64,000 nt of DNA, taken from Monodelphis domestica (Eukaryota; Chordata; Mammalia; Didelphimorphia; Didelphidae). Positions within the stretch are counted from its first letter, which is position 1. Each line of letters starts with the position of its first letter. Below are positions 55,675 to 64,000 of this stretch, in pieces. Position numbers and translations under genes: made by a program. The stretch is from positions 62,934,607 through 62,998,606 of the forward strand of contig NC_077227.1 of the NCBI RefSeq assembly GCF_027887165.1, read 5' to 3'. Under the pieces are notes generated by a model. The model did not search any database and was not told the origin of the DNA. It was given only the letters and a program-made list of their open reading frames with translations.

Positions 55675-57720
55675 ACCTCAGAGTTGGAGGAGGGGTGGAC
55701 ACCTTCAAAGCCATCTAATTCAAACTACATCTGAATAAAAATCACTTCTACAAACTTCTTGGTAAATGGCAATCTAAACTCTGCTCAAAGACTTCCAGGG
55801 AGATGGCACCCACTTCTGGAGGCAGCCCATTCCACTTTTAGATAGTTCTAATTCTGGGGACATTTTCCCTTAAATTGAGCTGAAATTCCCCTTTCTTCCC
55901 ATTCTTCTTCCCATTCCAACTCATTCTGCCTCATTCATCAAGAAGAATGAGTTTAATTCCCCTTCCATATCACAGCCCTTAAAATTATTGACAACTATCA
56001 TATCTTTTCCCCCTTTCCCATCCCATCTCATCTCTTGGCCAGGCTAACGACTTCCAGTTTTTATAACGAATTCTCACCATCTTCTCGCCTTCCTCTTTAT
56101 AAGCCCTAGCTTGCCAATATCATTTGGAAAGTGGTGCTCCAAACTGAACACAGTACTCAAGACATAGTCTGAACAGAGTAGAATTCCCACCCCTTAGTTG
56201 GGCCACTCTCACTACACAGCTTAAGGTCCAATGAACTTTTTTGCTTACTATGTCACAATTTAAACTAGCAGTGTGTGTGACACTCCAGATCTCTTCCCCA
56301 CTGCTTTTGTTTGGATTTAGCCATACCTCTTCTATTTTGTTAACTTTTTGAGGATGAGATGTACATCTCAGAGTAGAGGGAATGCTGGACTTGAAGATAG
56401 GAAGACTCAAGTTCAAACCCTACGCGGAATACTAATTAGGTGACCACAAGAAAGTCGCTTTTCCTCATTAAGCCTCAGTTTTTTCATGTGTAAAATGGTT
56501 ATAATAACATCTATAGCAATTGCCTCCCAAGATTGTTGTGAGATTCAAATGAAATTAATATATAAAAGATCTTTTATAAACTTAGAAGGAAGCACTATAT
56601 AAATTTTAAGAAATACCATTAGGTTTGACCCATTGTGTTAGCCTGTTTAGATTCTTTTGGGGAGGACTAGAATTCTGACCCTGCCAATATATTTCCTATC
56701 TCTCCCATTTTTTTTTTGTTTTTCACAAAGCCACTTAGTATACTATATATACTTTGACTAGTGTTGAACAGTACAAGGTGAAGGTGATATCCCTGGGGCA
56801 CTCCATTGGAGACCATTTTCAAAATGACATTCATGCATTAATCTTTATTCTGTCATTCAATCAGGTCTTAATTTACCTATCATTTAGGCAATATTTCTCT
56901 ACTTTGTTCTTAAGGATTGCAACAAGACACTTGTTTGATATTTTGTTAAATAAAATCTAAGTAAACTATATCTATTCTATCCTCCACATCACTCAGTCCA
57001 ATAAACCTGTCCAAATGCAGTAACTTCTTAATGAAGCCCCATTGACCCTTAGTGATCACCACTTCTAATTGCTTAGAAATCATCATTTTAATGACAAATT
57101 CTACAATTTTGAAAAGAATCCGAGTTAAATTTGTATAATTGCAAATTGACTCTATTTTCTTCACATTTTTTTTTCAAAATCAGGACAAGAATAATCCAAC
57201 TTTTCTGCATTACTTCTATTCTCCAAGAAGTTCCAAAGATCATTAACCTCTGCTCAGCAATCACATTCCTCTATTCTTTCACAACCCAGAGATATAGCTT
57301 GTTCAGGCTTGGTAACTTGAACTTGTCTCATCAAGTCAGCCATGTGCTGCCAAATGTTTAATGACCCACTCTCTGAGGGAAAGAATTGTACCCATGACAC
57401 TTTTCCTCCATCATTTTCTTAAGCCTACACAACCAACAAAGCAATAAACCAAGTCCTTATCTGTAGCATTTGCTGATTTCTGTAGTGTGAATGCTCATAC
57501 TAAAATTTAACAATCAGCAATTGCCTCCAGTATACTCCTTCACGAAGGGCAGCTGATTGTTCTCTTATCATCACTTGTATCATTAGTTTCAATTTTCTGT
57601 CAACTATGTCCTAGCATTCCTGACCTGAAGATAATTTTCCTAGGTTGAACTATAGAAGACTAATAACAGTTAAGTAGTTTTGCTTTTTCTTCATCATACA
57701 TTATCTCTGGCCCTTCCACC
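55675..57720 (-). repeat. long CR1/L3-type LINE 3' region, antisense, with a MIR inside
   Basis: 55690-56360: GCAGCCCATTCCACTTTTAG, GCTCCAAACTGAACACAGTA, AGACATAGTCTGAACAGAGT. A sense MIR lies at 56370-56610. From 56640: GGGCACTCCATTGGAGACC, AAATCTAAGTAAACTATATC, TTAATGAAGCCCCATTGACC, GCTCAGCAATCACATTCC. The longest copy of this family in the window. Confidence 0.65.
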
Positions 57721-57831
57721 TTGAGTAGTGGGATTTATCCTTTCCTTGATTTTCCTCTTTGTTCCAAAAGAAATACAAAAGCTCTTTTCTTGGCTTTAGC
57801 AGACATAATCAACCCCAGACTATGTTTAGCT

Positions 57832-58345
57832 CTTTTTTTAAAAAAACATTGTTTTATTTGGTCATTTCCAAACATTATTAATTGGAAACAAAAATCATTT
57901 TCTTTTCCTCCCCCACCCCCACCTCTCCTATAGCTAACACATGATTCCACTGGGTATCACATGTGTTCTTGACTCGAACCCATTTCTGTGTTGTTGGTAT
58001 TTGCATTAGAGTGTTCATTTAGAGTCTCTCCTCAATCATATCCCCTCCACCCCAGTAGTCAAGCAGTTGCCTTTCCTCAGTGTTTTTACTCCCACAGTTT
58101 GTCCTCTGCTTGTGGATAGTGTTTTTCTCCTAGATTCCTGAAGATTGTTCAGGGACATTGCATTGTCCCTAATGGAGAAGTCCATTACATTCCATTGTAC
58201 CACAGTGTATCAGTCTCTGTGTACAATGTTTTCCTGGTTCTGCTCCTTTCGCTCTGCATCACTTCCTGGAAGTTGTTCCAGTCTCCGTGGAATTCCTCCA
58301 CTTTATTATTCCTTTGAGCACAGCAGGCTTAACAACATCCTCATG
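57832..58345 (-). mobile_element. L1 3' region, antisense
   Basis: Poly-T start, TTTCCAAACATTATTAATTG, TAACACATGATTCCACTGGG, TCTCCGTGGAATTCCTCCAC, TTATTATTCCTTTGAGCACA. Relatively well preserved. Confidence 0.75.
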
Positions 58346-59452
58346 TCCCTACTTCTCTTTTATATTCATCCTTTATTTTTGGCCTTCCTTCTTCTTTACA
58401 TCTTTAAAATCCAAGGTGATCATTGGGTTTCCTATGTATCCACAATGATTTCTTTCAATAGCCCTCCTTTTTCTTCCTCAAGGAAATCATTTTTGTTTTA
58501 ATCTTCAGAATTTAGTGCTTGATAACTTTACGTCTCATGTGGTTTACGTCCTTTATAGAAGATTAGATTATGGTATCCTACCTACCTTCCCTTTGTTTGG
58601 ACGATGTGTGCCAATACATGCTAACTCTTAAAATCTCCAACTCTGTCTTGTAAACCTCCAAGTACTGGGATGATCTCTTTTAAATACTCCATGATTCGCC
58701 ATCACTGAGAGGAAGCCTGATATCATGGACAGAATTTGGTCTTATCTCTGCCATTAACTTGCTGTGAGACTTTGGGCAAATACCCTAGCCTCCAGGTTAT
58801 TGATGAAACTGGAGGCACTTTGCCTGGAGAAGAGAAGTCTGTATATGGCAGAGAGGGTAGGGCAGGGAGGAAGGGGCAGGTTATTTGTCCTTAAATAATG
58901 TTGTAGGATCAGATTTGTTTTGATTGGTTCCAAGAACCAGGGAATGGAACAAGAGAAGCTAAAGTAGGGTGAAAATTCCTAATTATCAGAATGGTACAAA
59001 AGTAGGATGGATTACCTAGGGAGATGGTTCCTTCATCTGGAAAATGAATACATGAATGGAAAAAAAGCATTTATTAAGTATTTATTATATGAAAAGCACT
59101 GTTTTGCAAAATAAAGGAGTTGAATCTTTAAAGGTCCTTTTAGCCCTAACATTCTGATACTGTGGTTTTGTATCAGGCTTAGGGAAATGGAGAAGGAACA
59201 GGAAGTAAGAAAATAGGAAAGGGAGTTGGAGAGGGGAGAAGGGGCAAAACTAAAAAACAAAATTTAAAACCCAAATGATCACTAAATAAGTGAAGAAACA
59301 TTACCCCTAATAATCTGTGCTTTCATGTTCTAAAAGTGTTCATATAACTTTGTTCCCTTATAATAGTTGAGTTGATCCATTAGCTGATACACTAGGATGT
59401 CTAAGACTTTCTCACCCTTCCTCCTATAAGGGTGGCTAATAAATGCCCAAGT
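58346..59452. other. mostly unassigned, SINE fragments
   Basis: 58705-58790 has a MIR head piece (GCTGTGAGACTTTGGGCAAA). 59020-59160 has a MIR 3' piece. Otherwise nothing recognised. Confidence 0.4.
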
Positions 59453-59640
59453 GAAGGCAGCTAGGTGGCTCAGGGGACAGAGTACCAGGCCTGAAGTTGG
59501 GAGGACCTGGGTTCAAATATGTTCTTAAATACTTCCTAGCTGTGTGACCCTGGGCAAATTACTTAACCCCACTTGCCTAGCCCTGCCTTTCTGTCTTAGA
59601 GTTGTCATTGTTATTAATACAGAAAGAAAGGGTTTTTTAA
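59453..59640 (+). repeat. SINE-A copy
   Basis: GGCAGCTAGGTGGCTCAGGG, GACCCTGGGCAAATTACTTA and ACAGAAAGAAAGGG. The 3' part is somewhat diverged. Confidence 0.85.
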
Positions 59641-59699
59641 ATGCCCAAGTCTTGGGTCAATCCAAGCAATGCAATGATGCAAAGGCAAAAATCCCAAGA

Positions 59700-59985
59700 G
59701 TTTATATGAATCTCAGGATCTAGAATCTCAGAATAATAGAACTTAATATTATAGAACATACTAAAATATAGACTCTTTAAATAAAAATCTTCAAATGTAA
59801 GAGTAAGAAGAAATCATGTCTAACCTTATTTTACAGATGAGAAATTTCAGACTTTTAAAGGCTGAATGATTTGCCCAAGGTCATATAACTAGCAAATGTC
59901 AGAGCTAAGACAAGAACCTAGGTCCCTCTGACTTTTTGTCTAGTATTCTCTGCACTGAGGTGACAGGAAATGCTATTTGAGAGCC
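59700..59985 (-). repeat. MIR-type SINE, antisense
   Basis: CTTATTTTACAGATGAGAAA, TTTGCCCAAGGTCATATAAC and AAGAACCTAGGTCCCTCTGA. Confidence 0.7.
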
Positions 59986-60356
59986 AGATATATACTAAGT
60001 ATCCTTTGTTCCTTCTAAGCAGCCTTGACTTCCTTGGGATGGTAGGTTCTCTCTCCTTGCACATGCTCTGTCTGGCAGCAGAGAAAAGGCACCAAAGAAT
60101 AGCCCATGTAGGTTCATCAAGATAAATAAAGCCACATATAATAAACTACAAAGGTGATATCTGCATTCAATTATTTAGAGCTTATTTTAATTACAGATAT
60201 GAAAAAAAGGGACTCAAAAAGCCTTTTAAACCAATTTCTAAATTCTAAAATTTCAAGTGGTACTTAATAAAGATCTCATAACAAATTTATAAAAGGAAGA
60301 CCTACATAGAAAAATAAATAAAGCTGTGCTCTGATAGTGGTCTTTCTTGTTCCCAG

Positions 60357-60517
60357 GTTCGTTTTCATCCTTGGCACTTCAGTGGGTCTTGCATTTCATG
60401 TTATGCAAAGGAAAGGAGTGAAGAAGTTCAAGCTCTTCCGTAAGGTAGCCTGGAGAACTGGTGTCTTAATCGCCATTGGAGCCCTATTTCTTAACTATGG
60501 ACCAGTAGATGGACCCT
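60357..60517 (+). CDS. HGSNAT-like: HGSNAT-like gene, internal exon (equivalent of human exon 10)
   Basis: Internal coding exon with acceptor TTGTTCCCAG and donor CCCT|GTAAGT. The first base completes the Trp codon begun in the micro-exon. The frame then runs 53 codons without a stop and leaves one base for the next exon. It begins FVFILGTS, a near copy of the HGSNAT helix start, and later has KLFRKVAWR and VLIAIGALFLN, matching in pattern the basic loop and following membrane helix of the family. I count about 23 of 53 residues identical to human HGSNAT from memory, much less than in the two preceding exons; the changes are conservative inside helices. The 161-bp length agrees with the human exon starting at c.852. 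Its 3' neighbour exon was not found before the window ends, 3.5 kb downstream. Confidence 0.92.
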
Positions 60518-60539
60518 GTAAGTACTGCCTTTGAGCAAT

Positions 60540-60735
60540 ACCTTTCGTACTGAATCCTCTTTCTGGTCTGTATGTCTTAATTAATGCTGACCCCTGGATT
60601 TGAAAAGCCTTGCTCCACATATTTCTACCTTTATGTAGATTCTGCTTTTCCTTCAAAACTCTGATCATAAAAGCATCTCCTTCCATAAAACCTTTTCTAT
60701 TCCCTATGTCCAGAACTGGCACCTTCCTCCTCAGA
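60540..60735 (+). repeat. L2-type 3' fragment after the third HGSNAT-like exon
   Basis: TTCAAAACTCTGATCATAAA, AGCATCTCCTTCCATAAAAC and TTTTCTATTCCC. Confidence 0.45.
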
Positions 60736-60878
60736 ACTGTCATACTATTTTGTTTTTATCTCTTTTACACACAGGAGGGGGGAAATTTGCCTAGACAACC
60801 ATTTTCATGAAAAAAAAATTGGGGGTTTAATGGACTTCAAGCTCAATATAAATCTACAGTGTGACCTCAGAGTGTGAC

Positions 60879-61113
60879 CTCCCTCCCTACCTCCCTCCTT
60901 TCCTTCCTTCTTCCTTCCTTCCTTCCTTCCTTCCTTCCTTCCTTCCTTCCTTCCTCTCTTCCTTCCTTCCTTCCTTCCTTCCTTCCTTCCTTCCTCTCTT
61001 CCTTCCTTCCTTCCTTCCTTCCTTCCTTCCTTCCTTCCTTCCTTCCTTCCTTCCTTCCTTCCTTCCTTCCTTCCTTCCTTCCTTCCTTCCTTCCTTCCTT
61101 CCTTCCTTCCTTC
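60879..61113 (+). repeat. (CCTT)n microsatellite, about 235 bp
   Basis: Nearly pure CCTT repeats. Two identical variant units, TTCCTCTCTT, lie 40 bp apart at 60951-60960 and 60991-61000, showing a duplicated block. The array abuts the 3' tail of an antisense SINE-A, whose tail would be AAGG-rich on its own strand. Long open frames in all directions here are artefacts. Confidence 0.95.
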
Positions 61114-61280
61114 TCCCCTTCTGTCTCAGTATAAATTCTAAGACAGAATGGCAAGGGTTACACATTTGAGGTTAAGTGATTTACCCAGGGTTATACAGCT
61201 GGGAAGTGCCTGAGGCCAAATTTGAACCCAGTTCCTTCTTACTCTGACCTGGTGTCCACTGTGCTACCTATCTGCCCAGA
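61114..61280 (-). repeat. SINE-A copy, antisense
   Basis: CAGTATAAATTCTAAGACAG, GGTTAAGTGATTTACCCAGG and GTGTCCACTGTGCTACC. Its tail continues into the CCTT array. Confidence 0.8.
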
Positions 61281-61282
61281 TA

Positions 61283-61431
61283 ACTGTATTTCAACGTACT
61301 TTGTTTCCTTTATAATCCTATTTTTTATGAATTTAAAAAGCTTATTCTGAGAAGGGGGTCTATAGGCTTCAAGAAATTGCCATAGGAATCCATGGCACAA
61401 GAATGGTTTATGAATTGTTGATCAAAAACAA
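61283..61431. mobile_element. hAT-Charlie-like fragment
   Basis: AACTGTATTTCAACGTACTT, AAAGCTTATTCTGAGAAGGG and GGTCTATAGGCTTCAAGAAA. Same family as 48.4 kb. Confidence 0.55.
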
Positions 61432-62515
61432 GGGAGATGACCATCTCTGGATCCTCCACCCTGGTCAGATCCCACCTGGAATATCACATTCACCTAAATG
61501 TACCCCATTTTATGAAGAAAACTGAAAAATTGGGGTGTGTCAAAGAAAGGATAATCAGAATGATGGGAAGATGGAAATCTATGCCCTATAAGGATTGGTT
61601 GAAGTGAATACGATTTTTTTAGCCAGAAAAAGAGAAGATGTAGGAGAGATGTGGGAAGTATCTTAAAGCATTTGGATAGTTCTTACAGTGAAGGGAATTA
61701 GGTTTATTTTGCCTGGTTCTAGAAAAAAGAACTCAAGGGTAATAGACACAACATGTTTAGAGACAGATTTTGGCTCTAAGCAAGGAAAGACTGCAATGAA
61801 TGGTAGTAGTCTCTCGGTAACCGAGGATGATGATTGTCTGTGCGTTTTCATCTATGGTGTATAGATGAGTGTGCACAAAGACACTTGTGCGTAAAGGAGA
61901 TTTAAGTGGAAAAGTTGATGCACAGAGACAGTCCCACTCTCTTAGTGTTGGAAGCCTGGGTCCATTGGCATGAAAAATTGTTACATCTGGAGACTTCCTC
62001 AGCTGCATTGGGTGACTGTGTTGTCCTTTGTGCTCCAACACACCCTAAGCACTCCACAGTGCCTTGCTGCGTCGCCCTCTCAGCCGTTGAACCTTATTAT
62101 TGGTTTCTTCCGTCTGTTCGGCCAAAGCAGTCTTCACATGCTGGGTGAGCAAAGCCCTGGTTCACCTTGAGTTGATGACCCGATGGCTACCCTCACAAGG
62201 TTTAGCCGGCCTGTCGAAGCCGTTGCCCGGGGTGTGGCCGCTGCCACATGCTAGCAGCTACTGGGAGCCACAAGTGAGAACTGGGTGTCAGGTGAGGGTC
62301 AGAGGCTGGAGAGCTGCCCTAGGAGGGCACAACAAGCCCTCCATACCAGAGATACTACTCCTCCCTGAGCACCCCATACACCCCTTGCAATGAATAGAAC
62401 TACAGAAATTGGGCTCCCCTACTAGGGGTCCTCAAGCAGGGTCTGGATGATCATATATTGTAGGTATTATAAAAATTATTGATGGCTATTGAGGTCCATT
62501 CTAATCCTGAAATAC
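61432..62515 (+). repeat. CR1/L3-type LINE 3' region, split by the 584-bp insertion
   Basis: The left part (61432-61801) contains the CACCCTGGTCAGATC..CACCTGGAATA stretch typical of the end of the CR1/L3 reverse transcriptase ORF. The right part (62386-62515) resumes with the 3' part including GGTCTGGATGATCA and ends AAATACATGATTCTG. Same family as the pieces at 16.2, 30.4, 37.2 and 54.1 kb. Confidence 0.6.
61802..62385. mobile_element. 584-bp CpG-rich insertion of unknown family, flanked by a perfect 10-bp duplication
   Basis: The 10-bp word TGCAATGAAT occurs at 61792-61801 and again at 62386-62395. The flanking sequence is an older CR1/L3-type LINE that reads on sensibly when the block is removed. 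The insert is far richer in G+C and CpG than its surroundings, with several CG pairs around 62070-62080 and 62183-62240. It begins with a small palindrome-like ctcggtaaccgag near its left end. No terminal inverted repeat, A-tail or long ORF was seen. On the minus strand it ends with ATCATCATCC and a hairpin, which would fit the tail of an RTE-like or SINE-type element. I have a vague recollection of this as a dispersed marsupial sequence but cannot name it. Confidence 0.65.
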
Positions 62516-62519
62516 ATGA

Positions 62520-63045
62520 TTCTGTTTAGTTTTGCATTTATATGTATAATTATGTCTTTCCTGCTAGCTAGTCAGATCATTGTGGTTGGGCACTTACATT
62601 ATTTTACATGTTTTTGTCACTTTCCCAAAGCCTGGCAATGGTGCTCTAGTAGCTGCTAAATAGATACTTAATTGAACTGAAATGAGAAGTCACTGGCTAT
62701 TTCAAGCAGGGCTTAAGGGACTAAGTCTCAACATCACTGCTCTGGGATTGATTTGCACTCAACTTTGCAGCTATAGGAATTAGATTTTACCAGTTCACTT
62801 GGGGCTTTAGGGAACTGAATCAGAACCATACTCATAGGAGTCTGGTTGATAAACCAAAATTCCAGCTGGTTAATTTATGATGCAAAGTGTCCCTTTTCAG
62901 GGACAAGAATGCTAGTGTCCACTGTGTAGGCTTCTCCTTTCCCTTATTCAGCCACCCAGAAATGGAATTCATAATTAAAAGAATACTTGTTTGAAAGATC
63001 CTAGCAAAAAAGGTTGGATAATGTTATGGGATACTCAGGATCATA
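62520..63045. other. unassigned, L2-like piece at left
   Basis: 62540-62680 resembles an L2 or MIR 3' end (CTTTCCTGCTAGCTAGTCAG, AGATACTTAATTGAACTGAA). The rest is unique; no HGSNAT-type exon was seen. Confidence 0.4.
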
Positions 63046-63049
63046 GCTT

Positions 63050-63212
63050 CAGAATTGACAGTCTCAGAGTCCAAAAATCTCATTTTATTGATGAAGAAAC
63101 CGAATGTTGAAGTGGAGAAGTCATTTGCCCAGGGTCACATAGCTACTACATGTCAGAGAAGGAATTCCAAATCTGATCTTCATGACTCCATATCCTGTCC
63201 TCTAGTCTCTAC
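63050..63212 (-). repeat. MIR-type SINE, antisense
   Basis: CATTTTATTGATGAAGAAAC, TTTGCCCAGGGTCACATAGC. Confidence 0.65.
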
Positions 63213-63213
63213 A

Positions 63214-63442
63214 CCAGAAGTTCTTAAATGTTTTGGCTTCAGGCTCTGTTTATGCACTTAAAAAATTATTGGGTAGCTCTAAAGAATTGTTGTTGATATG
63301 AATTATATCTATCAATATTTTCCATCTCAGAAATTTTAAAAATGTCAGTATTATTATGAAAATAGTTTTGTCTTATGAATTCTTTGAAAGGGTTTTAGAA
63401 ACTCTCAGAGGTCCCTGGATCATACTTTGAGAACTATTGTGC
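63214..63442. mobile_element. hAT-Charlie-like DNA transposon remnant
   Basis: AGAAGTTCTTAAATGTTTTG at the left; GGTCCCTGGATCATACTTTG and AGAACTATTGTGCTG at the right. The inside has AATTATTGGGTAGCTCTAAA and ATTATATCTATCAATATTTT, a known hAT family pattern. Confidence 0.6.
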
Positions 63443-63457
63443 TGTACCATATTAACT

Positions 63458-63660
63458 CTTAAAAAAACCCCGTATGTTCTGTTTTAGAATCAATACTAAA
63501 TATAGATTCCAAGGCAGAAAAGTAGTAAAGGCTAAGCAACTGGGGTTAAATGACTTTCCCAGGGTCACACAGCTAGGGCTTGTCCAAGGTCAGATTTGAA
63601 CCTAGGACCTCTTGTCTCTAGGCCTGGCTCTCTATCCAGTAAGCCACCTAGCTGCTTCCA
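63458..63660 (-). repeat. SINE-A copy, antisense
   Basis: TTTAGAATCAATACTAAATA, CCCAGGGTCACACAGCTAGG and AAGCCACCTAGCTGCTTCC. Confidence 0.9.
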
Positions 63661-63796
63661 TATTGATTCTTATATAGGATATCAGAAAGCCTAAAGAATT
63701 ATTCCAGTTCCATCACTGTGTATATTTTTCTGGTGACTGGAATAACCATGTCTGATAGGTACATCTATCTCCTTTAAATACTCTTTATGTATATTC

Positions 63797-63843
<47 letters not shown>

Positions 63844-63865
63844 CTCTGTCTCTGTCTCTTTCTCT
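63797..63865 (+). repeat. (TCTG)n microsatellite
   Basis: About ten perfect TCTG units at 63797-63839, then TCTC-rich sequence. Confidence 0.95.
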
Positions 63866-64000
63866 TCAAAATAACCTGGTGGTTAGATAGGTTTTGCTAT
63901 CCTGTTTTACAGATCAAGTCTAGGAATAGAAAGTGAGTTGCTTTCCCTTAAATAGTATTCCTCCATCCACTCCCTTACTTGTCTATTTAAGCTTGTGAGA

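Larger units (their letters stand above)
50284..60356 (+). other. HGSNAT-like: 10-kb intron between second and third HGSNAT-like exons
   Basis: This intron is 10,073 bp, from a consensus GTAAGT to the acceptor TTGTTCCCAG. It is filled with repeats: two tandem antisense SINE-A copies, a GC-richer unassigned block at 51.2-51.9 kb, a hAT remnant, L1 and CR1/L3 pieces, a GA-rich tract and a sense SINE-A. I looked for a further HGSNAT-type exon in it and saw none. None is expected, since the flanking exons join in phase into a continuous family sequence. Confidence 0.8.

Noticed and set aside
48885..60517. Calling the gene HGSNAT itself
   Set aside because: The third exon has only about 43 percent identity to human HGSNAT as recalled, too low for a marsupial ortholog of a conserved lysosomal enzyme. 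Not decisive without a tree, so the call is HGSNAT-like.
60861..61169. Several 86-102 aa frames on both strands
   Set aside because: Translations of the CCTT microsatellite.

Overview
This window is mammalian nuclear DNA, almost certainly marsupial, and by the look of its SINEs most likely an opossum such as Monodelphis; another marsupial is not excluded. The evidence is the dense, AT-rich repeat content. There are many tRNA-derived SINEs with a 3' part reading like gattctaagacagaagg (called SINE-A here), SINEs whose 3' part resembles RTE/BovB LINEs (SINE-B), MIR/CORE-SINE fragments, L2 and CR1/L3-type LINE remains, marsupial-type L1 3' ends and hAT-type DNA transposon remains. No bacterial, viral or organellar gene set is present.

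The one real protein-coding gene I can support lies on the + strand in the last quarter. Three consecutive exons, at 48885-48961 (77 bp), 50253-50283 (31 bp) and 60357-60517 (161 bp), have canonical splice sites, compatible phases and an uninterrupted frame. Together they encode about 90 residues of an HGSNAT-family membrane acetyltransferase (heparan-alpha-glucosaminide N-acetyltransferase, the lysosomal enzyme of heparan sulfate breakdown). The Asn and His that line the HGSNAT active site are kept. The third exon is so different from human HGSNAT (about 23 of 53 residues identical, human sequence from memory) that this looks like a diverged paralog rather than HGSNAT itself. The 5' and 3' exons were not found and probably lie outside the window or in stretches where I could not recognise them.

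Layout. 1-2.9 kb is mostly unassigned with small old repeats. 2.9-4.8 kb holds an L1 3' end, a SINE-A and a complete LINE-1-type processed pseudogene of a RING/SPRY (TRIM-like) gene with target-site duplications. 5-20 kb is a repeat mosaic (RTE-like LINE, L1, nested SINEs in L2) with a long hairpin at 15.9 kb. 20.6-20.9 kb is a 7SL RNA pseudogene. 21-34 kb is MIR, L1, L2 and CR1/L3 remains. 34.7-36 kb, 16.5-17.2 kb and 44.5-45.2 kb are repeat-poor stretches that may be conserved non-coding DNA. 36.2 kb holds a hAT element with an intact 8-bp duplication inside a MIR. 47.35-48.33 kb is a solo LTR. 48.9-60.5 kb is the HGSNAT-like gene segment, with one short and one 10-kb intron. 60.9-64 kb has a large CCTT array on a SINE tail, then a 584-bp CpG-rich insertion with a perfect 10-bp duplication inside a CR1/L3 LINE.

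Repeat family names are by recognition from memory; no database search was possible, and all repeat boundaries are approximate unless a target-site duplication is given.
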